DNA from: Pterois miles
Taxonomy: Eukaryota > Chordata > Actinopteri > Perciformes > Scorpaenidae
Direction of reading: 5' to 3'
Length of the DNA: 64,000 bases
Assembly: GCA_947000775.1 (NCBI GenBank)
Contig: CAMQGK010000299.1
Span: 4,725,501-4,789,500 of the forward strand
The notes below the pieces were generated by a model. It did not search any database, was not told the origin of the DNA, and saw only the letters and a list, made by a program, of their open reading frames with translations. The stretch's first letter is position 1, and every line of letters begins with the position of its first letter. Positions 38,841 through 49,500 of the stretch are shown here, in pieces. Both the position numbers and the translations under genes were made by a program.

Positions 38841-39795
38841 GCACACAAACAAACAAACACTCACTGGTGTACATGTAATGACATACATAACAAAGTATAC
38901 ATAAATATATGGCCATATATATGACCATAATGAAGCAATCAAATAACCTCAGCGCTTCCCCTCTTCCTGTCCCAAACCGTACACCTAAATACGCTGCCGC
39001 AGACTCCCATCGCACGGCAACAAAAAATGGAGAGTCCACACAGCAAGCCTTTCATGCTGCACATTTGGTGTGGCAAAAAGTTTCACTGGAGGGATGCTGA
39101 GTTTGACAGCGCCGGTGTATTAGCCAGTAAGTGTCTTTTTTTTTTTTTGGGGGGGGGGGTTGCATCGGCAAATTAGCAGCACTGACATTGAGGTAAAAGG
39201 GGAAGTTTGCTCCTAATAAAGCTTCTTAATATTCTTGTCAGTGGAAGAAATCCTCTTGGTACCCAACTTTCCAAAAACCACTTAACACTTACGCTCAGTC
39301 TGTTTTTGTTTTTCAGCAAATTGGACGAGAGCGACATTGATTTTGGCCTGCTTGCGCTAAGCTGGGCCAGCAGTGAAGCTAGTCCCCACGGCCAGATATT
39401 TAACATTCGATTATTCAGTGATTTGATTGGCGTAAAGATTCCACAAATGTCAATATCTAAAATGACAGCATCTCCTGTGTAAATAACACACCGCCATGTC
39501 AGCTTGAAATCTAAATATTGACCTCACTTAGCCCCACCACTCGCCACTACAAAGACGCACACGGCGCTATGATTACTGAGATGAAACAAAGAATCAGAGG
39601 TTAAAGGGTGAAGAAAAAGAGAGGTCTGTTTCAGCATGTGTGTATAATTGCAGCAAAGGAACACAGAGGTTGTGCCAAAGGAATGTGACACAGAAGTTGA
39701 TGGTGTGGCATTTGTTGACATGTAAAGAACTGAACCAAAAATGTTTAATCAGAGTACTTTGCACAGAGATAGTTTAAAAAAAAGTTCAAACCCGA

Positions 39796-39847
39796 GTAAA
39801 TTATGCTCCTTTCATGAGACCGTAAATTACACTCCTTTCATGAGACC
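39796..39847 (+). repeat. 26-bp tandem duplication
   Basis: GTAAATTATGCTCCTTTCAT plus GAGACC is followed directly by a second copy with two changes (GTAAATTACACTCCTTTCAT). Confidence 0.8.
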
Positions 39848-41073
39848 GTGGCTTGATTTTCCATTATCTGTTCCTCTGAAAGACAACAACGTGAGCTCGC
39901 CAGTGATTTATTTGGGCTATTAGCACTGATGTATCTGGATTAGCTCCACTCTCGTCTTCCAGGTGAGGGGGAAATGAGTCGTTAATATTTGCGCTACGCT
40001 ACGGTTCTCCTGCAGCATCTCGGCTCGCGCAGCAGGAAGCAAGAGGCGCCCTCCCCCTTCCCCGCTATTAGACATTCACTGAACAAATACTCCAAATGAG
40101 CCCCGCTTCCCCCACAAAATGGTAATAAGCCATAATTGCCTGTAATCTGAATACATTAGTCCTAAGAGGGTCCTGTTGCTTTTGTGTGCAATCACGGTAG
40201 AGCTTGAGGACTAAAACACGACGGTAAGAGCCACCAAGGGTTTGATTTTGGCATGAAACACACATGATATGCTGCAATTCACAAAACAATCACACTGTAC
40301 ATACAATATAAGTGTATGCTGCTTAATTAGACTCATGAGAACGGGGGCTCCTGTTGCATATGAGAGAGTGTTGGCAATGCTGAGGCATTGCAATTGCAGA
40401 GTATTGTAAAGCCTCAAAATACATGGACATCAACTTTAAAAATGGCACTGACACTGACATGAGATCCACAGGCACACTGATAGATGGGAGTCAGGATCAA
40501 TTACAATCCTCCTGTAAGCCTCTTGATGACAGCGTCTTGATTTATTTGCCGTTTTATTTATTCTTGTTTTTCAGCGCATTCTGCTGAGTGCGTTCCCCTC
40601 ACCAGCATGTCTAAAGGTTGGCATGCCTTCTTCCTGTCACTCTTTTCTTCTTCTTTTATGCTCTCATTTCTTTCTCACTGACTCTCCAGAGTTGGAGGCG
40701 CCATTGTGTGCTTGCGGCTTGTTTACGAGGAACACTGATTCACCCAGTGAGGTTTGGCTAGCTCGTGCAGGGATGGGGGGGATGGGGGGATGGGGGGAAA
40801 TATGAATGAATTTACAACACCCCAACCCTCCGCTTTTACATTTCTATTCCCAAATTCTCCCATCATCTTTCTTCCTCCCTACATGCTCCTCAGCCACCTC
40901 CAGGCACACTTTTCCACTGGTGTGTGCGTGTGTCAGTGAGAGTGTATTTGTGTAAAGCCAGAGGGGCGGCCAACACTGGCCAGAGGCTCATTTTTGTGGC
41001 CGGGCCAGTGTGTATCCCGACGGCTCGCAGGCGTCTCGGGGGCCAGCTCCTCCTTCCAGCTCCATTCCCTCAC

Positions 41074-41129
41074 CCTAGGGCCTCTCCAGAGAGTCTCTGC
41101 AACCAGCCTCTGCTTAGTCATTTCTAGAT
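41074..41129 (-). CDS. Candidate 56-nt exon
   Basis: Seen: the minus strand carries an acceptor CTGTTTTTTGTCCCGGTAG (AG at 41130-41131), then 56 open nucleotides, then the donor CTAGG/GTGAGG at 41068-41078. Read from phase 1 to phase 0 it encodes LEMTKQRLVAETLWRGPR. With the base contributed by the 43271 exon the joining codon becomes Asn. The first part continues the charged helical character of that exon, and the phase 0 end joins the 22288 exon. The donor is weaker than the others and the region is relatively GC-rich, which favours chance open frames, so this call depends largely on phase agreement. Confidence 0.38.
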
Positions 41130-43270
41130 CTACCGGGACAAAAAACAGTGCTTAATTTCAAGCATTTATTAAAAATGACAGGCTGTGTTTGTGGGACCTG
41201 TCTGGGAGAAGAGAATGAGGAGGAGGAGAGAGAAAAAAAGACATGTATCCAAAACTGGAAAGAACATTGAGGGTGGGTTTCATGGCTGGGTTGGCGATGG
41301 GAAGTCTTGGACTAACTTGTAATGGTATCGCTCCAAAAATGTCAAGGTTTAAAAATGTCTGGCTGCTGGTGGCCATGTTCTCTATCTCTCATATGCAAAG
41401 CCTGTGGTTGCCATAGAGACCCGCAATATTGGCTATTCTGGTTCACTAGTTTATTATTAAAAGAGTAAACTAGCTGGAACTCTCAAACTCAAACATACTG
41501 AACCGAGGACAGAGGTCTATATTTATCCCCAACAGGGAAGACAACATTTAAAAACTATGGGGAGCAGAGTGAAATGCTGGAACCACAGAAACTATATTAA
41601 TATCCATAACATGTATCATTAGGAATGGCAGGCAGGAATTGGATCTTTTTGTGTGGTTAATGAGCTCTTGAATTGAAGAGTCTCTTTCAGGCATGAGGAG
41701 CTGAGCTCCAGCTTTTGGCTCGCGTCGATACTTCACGTGGCAAACAAATAAAACGGCGCATGCTTTGCGCAAAGTTCACGAGTTCAGGACATCGGTGAAG
41801 GAAGGGGGTGGTATTTGATTTCTCGCTGACACAAGAGGAAAAAGTTGGGGGTTGATGAGCGAGAGCAAGAGGGAGAAAGAGAGACAGGCCATGGAGACAG
41901 CAGCATCCTCTGCCTCGCACCTCATCTTTCCCACGGTATTTGGTTTGTTTACAAGCAGGACTCAGTGACAGGTTCATTCCTTGTGTCCTGGCTCCAACCA
42001 GCTCCAGGTAGGAGGCAGCCAGGCTGGACTCTGAGGCCTTCCTGCCGCTCAAATCCCCACGCAGGCCAGCATGACCAACAGGCTGGGATTTCCATGTCAT
42101 AACATTCCGCCCCCCCCAATCCGCGACTGACGCCAAGGCTTTCTCCTTCCTCTTTGCTGTCTCACACTCCTCCAGCCCCCCTTCCGTTCCCTTTTTTGCC
42201 ATGTCTTCATCTCTCCGGGGGGCTACAGTAGCCGTGAAACAGCGTGACCCAGGCTGGAGGTCCCTCCATCTCCCCCCCTCTCCCTTTCGTCTAATCGTTT
42301 CTCCAGTTTGTGCTGTTTTGGCGTCGGCGTCCGGATGCTGATACCCAAGACAGAAAACCCGACCCCTGCTGACTCCACACTGCCTTGCACTCCCCAGACC
42401 CCCCCCCCCCCCCCCCAAAACCCTGTTCCCTTCACAACCCTTTTTGCCACCTGCAGGCCTCTAATTTACAGTGTTTGTGCGTACTGAGATATCCGTGAAC
42501 GGCTGGCTATTCTGGGCATGTGGAACACGGCATCAATGCCGGATCACATCCATGCAATTTCCCCTATCTGCACCCCGCTACCATACCATGCTCGCCGTCC
42601 CCTGCAGAAGCATGTGTGCAGGGCTGGCTCAGGTGTCGAGGTTGCCCAGCAGCAGTCATAGAGTCTGGAGAACATTTTGCTTGGTCACAAAAGGCTAGAG
42701 AAGTGATACCGGGCGCTTTAGGAGGACCCTGGAGCAGCCTGCATTGATATGTTTCAGAGAAGCAAGAATAGAATGCAACATCTCACTGACCGACCTTTAG
42801 AGCATGCTCCTTCTCAGTCTCAAAGCAGAAAGTGTTTAGTTGCAGTTGTGTGTTTCTCATGATTCCAAGCAAGTGAGATTGCATGACTCTCGACTCAGAC
42901 TGTGTTTTCCTACACTGCAAAAAGAGCGACAGAGAAAGAGTAAACGAGAGTAACTGGCCTTAGAGATTCTGTGTTCCCCATAACATGCCTTTCCATCCCA
43001 GGCATTTGAAAGAAGAAATACCACAGTCTCTGCAGCGCTACAGCTCTTGTAAATAATCTGAGTCTGGGCGCCACCTCAGAATCCCCAGCTTGGTCCCCGG
43101 GCCTGGTGGGTGCCATGTCAGTTCAGGAGGAGGGCCTTAAGGTGGGGTGGAGTGGGGGGGTTCTTGAGGGAGGAAAGAGTGAGGCGAGGAAAGGGGTGGA
43201 GAAAAGAGAGGAGGAGGGAACGGGGGCACCCAAGCCTGGTCTTGCATCATCACTAGAGTGCTATACTTAC
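41130..43270. other. GC-richer intronic stretch
   Basis: The longest open frame of the window (243 codons, minus, 41687-42418) lies here. It starts in poly-G codons from a C tract and has no domain, so it is treated as chance. Confidence 0.45.
42390..42417 (+). repeat. C-homopolymer tract
   Basis: A long run of C ending in AAAACC. It explains the poly-Gly start of the 243-codon minus-strand open frame. Confidence 0.85.
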
Positions 43271-43382
43271 TGCACACTGCCTGTGTGAGCGAGTGGGTGC
43301 GTTCAATATACATCTTGAGCTTGGTGATTTCGCATTCAGCACTTTTGGCATAAAGTGTGAGAGCATGTTTCATTGCATATTT
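43271..43382 (-). CDS. Internal coding exon, amphipathic helical segment, gene unidentified
   Basis: Seen: on the minus strand an acceptor ACGCCACCCCAG (AG at 43383-43384) is followed by 112 open nucleotides and a strong donor GCA/GTAAGTAT at 43263-43273. The frame runs from phase 0 to phase 1. The peptide is KYAMKHALTLYAKSAECEI, then TKLKMYIERTHSLTQAVC. It is alternately charged and hydrophobic, as in a coiled coil or helical bundle, and has no signal peptide or membrane segment. It differs sharply from the low-complexity chance ORFs of the window. I cannot name the family; helical scaffold or BAR-like folds are possible but nothing diagnostic is visible. The neighbouring candidates at 46290 (ends in phase 0) and 41074 (starts in phase 1) fit its phases. 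Alternatively its phase 1 end could join the 17508 block. Confidence 0.68.
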
Positions 43383-44213
43383 CTGGGGTGGCGTCTATAT
43401 GAGCAAACTCATGTTCCAGTGTAAATTGCTTCTCTCCTCTCAAGGATTGGAGCAAATGCAAGACTTTGGACTACAATAGCTTGGAGGTTTTCCCATAATA
43501 TGAGATGTAAGCACTTTCATTTATTCATGTTGGGTCCATGATTTCCAAAATAAGGAATGTTTATGGGCAACAGGACTAGTACAATGGAAGAAGAGAGACA
43601 TGCTATACTGTATAGCACAAAACTACTGTGATTATTACAAAATACTTTAATTTACAAGTGTACAGAACTTGAACTCAATGACACAGGCTCTTGTGGGTCT
43701 GACACACCAACATGTCCCCATCAAATGCAGCTTCTGGAGTGAGATTGCAATGACAACTGTGCATAAGTGCTCCACATTCCACGAGGCTTGCAGCAGCAAT
43801 CAGAAAGGCCGGACAAATACAGTACATAATGCAGGGGGGCTAAATGAGCTCCACGCTGCAAAGGCCAAGGGAGCTAAACTCGACCTGCCCCTTGGTCCCA
43901 ACATGAACACAGTTGCCAGGCATCCCGATTTCCACCACATGCGCAAGGGGGCAAAATCTATCTGTTGCCGTGGGGATACATCCCCCACAAATTTATCAAA
44001 ACTGATCAAATGTGCAGTGGCATGTACTCACACCACACTGTACTCTCTCTTTTTGGCAACACTGCAAAGATGTCAGCTCGTAAAATTTTTATAATTTCTT
44101 GATGGTGATGACGGCCAATTATGTGTATTTCAGCATGGACACGAAAGCAAAATAGACATGGACAAAACTAAAGCTAATCGACTTCTGTCAAAATAGCTTG
44201 AAAGCAAAATATG

Positions 44214-44898
44214 TAGGATTGTCAATAGATTTAAATATGTGGTTGCAATTAACAGCATGATTGTCCATAGTTAATCATGATTAATTGCAAATTAATCACA
44301 CATTTTTTTCTGTTTAAAATGTACCTTAAAGGGAGATTTGTCAAGTATTTAATACATTTAGAAACATGGAATTATGCTGCTTTATACCAATGTATCTATA
44401 TTTATTATTGGAAATCAATTACCAACATAAAACACAGACAAATTTTGTCCAGAAACCCTAACAGGTACTGCATTTAGCATAAAAATATGCTCAAATCATA
44501 ACATGGCAAACAGGCAGCAACAGCTGTCAGTGTGTCAGTGTGCTGACTTGACTATGACTTGCCCCAAACTGGATGTGATTATCATAAAGTGGACATATCT
44601 ATAAAAAGACTTGTGGGTACCAACAGAACCCATTTTTATTCATATACAGTACCTAGAGGTCAGAGGTCAAGGGACCCCTTTGAAAATGGCCATGCCAGTT
44701 TTTCCTCACCAAAATTTTGCCTCCTTTTTGAAAAGCTACTATGACATGGTTGGTACTAAATGATGATACCAGTATATCCTAACTTTAAAACTGAGCCCCC
44801 AACAGTCTAAAAATTGCAAGTTGTGTTAATGCATTAAAGAAATTAGTGGCGTTAAAACAAATTTGTATTAACACGTTATTATTGTGTTGACAACCCTA
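44214..44898. mobile_element. ~0.7-kb MITE-like element, family B copy 2
   Basis: Ends are TAGGATTGTCAA and, on the other strand, TAGGGTTGTCAA, more diverged than copy 1. The interior is collinear with the 31108 copy over its whole length, same orientation. Unlike copy 1 the outer TGTAAAC is absent, which suggests the true terminus is at or near CAGGGCTGTCAA. Confidence 0.75.
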
Positions 44899-46289
44899 AA
44901 AATGACAGAAATAGACTTCCAGGCCCAGTTGAACAAGATGTTTGGGTGCATCTCTCGAGATGCATTCACAGTAGTGCCTAATTATTTCCCCAAATTCATT
45001 TACTGTATGAAAGCATGTCCCAGAGAGTGACTATCCAAGAGATAAAATGAGAAAGAAGCAGGCTCATGAAAGAAAACTGGTAGAGATGATAACTCAGGGG
45101 CTTGTCTGGAAAAGGAGGAGAGAAAACCGCACACCATTTCTACTCTTCAAAAAAAAAACAAAAAAACAGTGTAGCAGAAATGTTTCCTGCACCTAGGCAG
45201 CTGGAAATGAGAAAGGCTGAATTGTTCCAGGCAGCTGACAGCAGCACCTCCGGCCCTCTAACATCCAGGTCCCCTGCTTGGCTCATGGGCAGGGTGGCAG
45301 GTGAAAGCCCCAGATGGTTGGCACCGCCGCTGTCCCCCTGCACCGCATCCAGCTTCTCAAATTCCACATTGGGCAAGAGGTATAGACACAACAACAATTA
45401 TCCATTCATACCGGCGTGATGCTGGCACTTCTTTGGCAGCACAGTCGTGATTGGAAGGAGAAAACTAAACGGAGCTACCGAGGATAAGTAGCTTGATTTG
45501 ATGAATGCAATCACCTTACATCATCCCTTTTTTTTACGTATCCAGGAAATCCTGTTAATTGTGTTACGCAGAAATGGTTTCAACAGAACACTTTCAGGAT
45601 TATAAACAGCGGATGCGTCTTGTCCTCCTCACAAATGAATGCCTCTCTGAGACTCGCTGAGAATATCAGTCTGCCAGTCAAGCCTGAAACTGTTGCAGAG
45701 GGAAAATCAAAAATCTTTTCCGGCTTGAAGCTTGTGAGCGACTTGCTTGCATGAGAGCGAATGCTGCTGAATATCAATGTGTGTGTATTATCTGATTGTT
45801 TGCTTTTAATTTGTGTGGCGTTGCAATACAGTGGTCAGTAGTTGTGGCAAGCTGTGGCTGGTCACAGCTGTTTGTCAGCCTCTAGTGGTTACCTGTAGAA
45901 CTATCAGCTCAACAAACAGGAACAACTAACACTGTATCAGCATGCTTTAGTAGCATTTGTACTACAGGAGCTGTTACACGACTACCAACACAATTGTCCT
46001 AGTTAGTTAACGCTGTTTTACCCTATTTAAGAAGTGCCTCTTTCAGATTACAGAAGAGTGCCACTGTGGTACTTCAGTGACATTCTTTCTTGACGGCTGC
46101 TTCTACAAGTGAAAATGTGTTATCGATTAACACAATGCTCACTGCGGTACATGAAATCTGAGTTGCACATCTTGCACGATGAAAGGCCGCAACGGTGAGA
46201 TGCTGTTGCTCTTTTGCATTGTTTCATACATCAACTTCCATTCATCAAGCCATTCATCTTTCACACTCATCCCTCCTTCTGTTTCATAC
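44899..46289. other. Non-coding, with one coding-like minus frame
   Basis: At 45200-45380 the minus strand reads FEKLDAVQGDSGGANHLGL and on through LSPATLPMSQAGDLDV without a stop. Composition is gene-like, but I found no convincing acceptor or donor. Confidence 0.3.
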
Positions 46290-46347
46290 TTCTATGTCAC
46301 TGTCCCTGGTGGGTCCGTGTCTCGAAGTTCCATCTGTCAGCGCCGTC
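46290..46347 (-). CDS. Weak candidate exon upstream of 43271
   Basis: Seen: the minus strand has an excellent pyrimidine tract (CACCCCCCCTCCCTCCGCCAG, AG at 46348-46349) followed by 58 open nucleotides and a moderate donor GAA/GTATGA. Read from phase 2 to phase 0 it gives TALTDGTSRHGPTRDSDIE, whose end joins KYAMKH of the 43271 exon. The same frame is open further upstream to another good acceptor (CTTTCCCTCCTGCGACAG at 46507-46508), so the exon could instead be 46290..46506, 217 nt, with the same phases. The region is GC-rich and C-tract rich, where long open frames arise by chance. The call rests on phase agreement and splice signals only. Confidence 0.3.
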
Positions 46348-46506
46348 CTGGCGGAGGGAGGGGGGGTGACAGAGCGGATGAGGCCCATGGGAGAGACATC
46401 AAACGTGGGATGCTGGCCTTGGTTCTCCACCCCCCCTCCCCAACCCCATCCCATCTCTATTTGAGTTGCTGGCCCCTCCATCTGTCTGCGCATGATTTGG
46501 AGCTGG

Positions 46507-49500
46507 CTGTCGCAGGAGGGAAAGAAAGGGCCCTCCACCAGTGACAAATGACAATCTCAGAATAAACACACGAGTTAGGGAGGGGAGGAGAAAAAGAGCT
46601 GAATCACTCTTTCATCATCCATCAGCCTCTGTTGGTCTTCTCATTAACCTCTGGTCTCTGCCACTCACTCTCTTCTGGTGTCTGTCACTCATTTTCTTTC
46701 TTTTCACTCACTTTTCTAAAGATATAAGGCAATTTGTCCTTTTGCAATAAGATTGAAAAGTGTAAGAAATTCATGGAATTATAGACTTTTTAGTCTTTAG
46801 TCCCATTTCACTTTTTACTTTAATCACAAATTAATAGCATCGCTGAGAGCTTGATCACACTCTTGTGAGGTAAAAAATGCGTCTCCTGAGCTGCAAGTTC
46901 AACATGCATTCATGTTAATGCCGGAGACATGGACACCACCGGCAGTGCAGATTGTGAGTGCATACCAAAAGTACGGCGACTCATTCCCTACTCTAGCTCT
47001 CAGCACTGGCTAAAACCTGCAGCCAGCATGCCGAGCCCCCCTGATCCCAGTGCCGGCTCAACCAAACACACACATGACAGATGCCTCCTCTGCTGCAGCG
47101 CAGGCATTCGGAGCATCTCCTCCGCCACCAAAGGCATATTCCTTTTATAACCAGCAGGGATTAGGGCCCATTGGAGGAAGCTAGCATGTGAGCTGGCCTT
47201 AGGCGGCTTGCAGATAAAAAAGCATCTCAAATTGAATCAATAACCGCCAGCCGCCAACTAATCCTGGCTAGCCCCCATAAACGCCACTACAGCAGTCCCC
47301 TCCACAAACCCCTGCCAATACCCTAGTCCGGCCCCACCCTGTCCAAGCTCCAGACCCCTTCATCTTTTTATAACTGCACCCCAGGGCCATGCAGGGGTGC
47401 TCAGGTGAGGGCTTTCAGGCCAGGGTGGGGCGAGTTGTATATTCGGCGCAAAAGGGGATGAAGGGGTACGCTCGTTCGTCCAGGTAATCCATCAGCAGAC
47501 AGGCCAGCTTTGGACTGCACGGCGACTGGCAGCCGGAGAAAAGTGGACAGCTGATGTGGGTCGAGCCCAGCCACAGCACGCCAGACGGGATAAAGAGATA
47601 TAAGCCCCCCACCCCGTGCTCAGTGCTCCCCTTAGTCCCCCCATCCATAGACCCATGTCATCCCAAAGCTCTTTCATCTTCAAACCCAGCGGGTGCTAAA
47701 GCAAACTTTCCACTTTGGCTCTCTAGGGGCAGGGCATTGTGGGATTGCAGAGAGACCTGCACTCTTTGCTTCGGTGCCTCAGAGAAGGGTTGCCACACCC
47801 CTTGGTTGATTGGTGGATTCAGAGAGCAGTGACAGCTTAGCAGCATCAACAGGACGCTGGAGGACCCAACCTATATGATGACTGTATAAAACTCACCGGG
47901 ATAAAGACTATTATCTTGAAGTAGGCCTAAGGGCTGAAATGTCATCAGAATAAAAGAAATGCATATGGAGCGTGCAACATTTTGTGTACGTCCAGTAATC
48001 AGCACCTCGTCACAACCCTTACGTTTCAAGTATTTTAGAGTTTGCGAACTACCAGTCCCTCTTGTGGTTCCCTGGTGTGTGTAAAATACAGAATCTGTAC
48101 AATAACATCACAATTATGAATGTGTTTTTATAGTGAAATCAAGCTGTCAACAGCTCTCACAGCCTCCAAGTCCTCCACGTCTCTGCAGCTCGCACAAATT
48201 CCTCCCAGCCTCTACTGGCTCTCCTCTTAATGAATATCATTTTTAAATTTTGGTTTGGGACAGAAGATGCGAGCCGAGGCGAGGATCAAGCCATGGAGTG
48301 GTGGGATTTCCAAGCTGTCAGGAAAACTGAGCAAATCCTATCCCCAGGCCACTGGCTCCACGCAGGAATGTGGGGCGTCCACTTTAATTGTGCTTTTCTC
48401 CCCGATCCCCATCTCGCAAAAATCAAATTTCCCTTTTCCCACTTTGTGGATTCCCTGAAGAGCTTGGTGCAACATCTTTTAAATGCGACTCAAGGCCACG
48501 TATAAAAGTCGCAGTGAGTAAGAGAAGAGGCTTCGATGGTTAGATAACTGAAAGCTTCAAAGTCAAAAAGGACTAAAAGAGACAGCCGGACAGTAAATCA
48601 GGGAGACACTTCAAAGCGAGCCATGGAGACAGCCGTGCAGATAGACGAATGAGACGGGAAGACAGACACTAAACTCAAATCAAGATGGTAGACAAAGCAA
48701 GCAAACATCGTCATGCAAGGACGAAACAGACCAACAATAAGCTGTGTAAACAAACTATCAAAGTAGACAAAATATGAGCAACGGTCACACACACACACAG
48801 CTGTTGTTAGCAGCCAGCCAGGCAGGCTGACAGAAAGACAAATAGAGTGAGAGATCCCCGTGTGAAAGACAAAGGAGGGTACAGTAGTGGGTTGCAGCAG
48901 CCAAGGGAGACTTCATTAGTGAGGTCAGTGCCCCAGGGTACTTAGTGTAACACTGGAGGCCTATGCAGCCGCCCCCCCGGCCCTATGCCGAGGTGGATAT
49001 TGCATCTTTGCGATAACATCTCCCTACATAGGAGGGGGCCCCAGCATCACAGCATAAAGACCCCTGTTTTCGGCAAGTTTGAAATAAGGCTTTGTTCCCC
49101 CAAGGCCTCGGCCCCCTCCCCCCCACCACCACCTCCTCCTCCTACTCTTTCCTCTTGGGTGGGCCAGAGACTTTCCAAAAAACTGAGCAACTTGTGTCTG
49201 GGGATAGACCCCCCTTCTGCGCAAAAACACACTCGCACACGCACGCATACAGGCACGTGCACACTTACACACACATCCACCACCCTCAACCCCTGATCCC
49301 GACGGTGGCGTCCCCTGGCTTTCGGCCACGTCTGCGTGGAGCGGTCGGTAGGAGAGGTGGAGATCCAGCGCTGCTGCTGGGGGAACAGCTCCAGGAGGGG
49401 CCTTGGTGGGCTCATCTCACCCCAGGGAGAGTGGGGGGGCCCACAGAGAGGTGTGTGTGTGTGTATGTGTGCAAAAGGCCTGAGGGGGCCTAGTCCTGGT

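Larger units (their letters stand above)
37298..41073. other. Non-coding, microsatellites
   Basis: Holds the CA/TG tracts, a T/G homopolymer pair at 39137-39161 and the 26-bp duplication at 39796. No exon supported. Confidence 0.45.

Noticed and set aside
38752..39039. Cys/Val and His/Thr repeat proteins over CA and TG arrays (also at 9892, 13410, 58027, 58218, 60782, 60905)
   Set aside because: These are translations of dinucleotide microsatellites.
41687..42418. Longest open frame, 243 codons on the minus strand
   Set aside because: It begins in Gly codons from a C homopolymer, shows no domain, has no splice context and lies in a GC-richer patch where stops are rare.
47885..47934. 37-nt minus-strand exon with a TTTCAG acceptor and CCCG/GTGAGT donor
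   Set aside because: The sequence resembles a GGCCTAAGGGCTGAAA motif found in dispersed repeats, and the phase does not help the chain.
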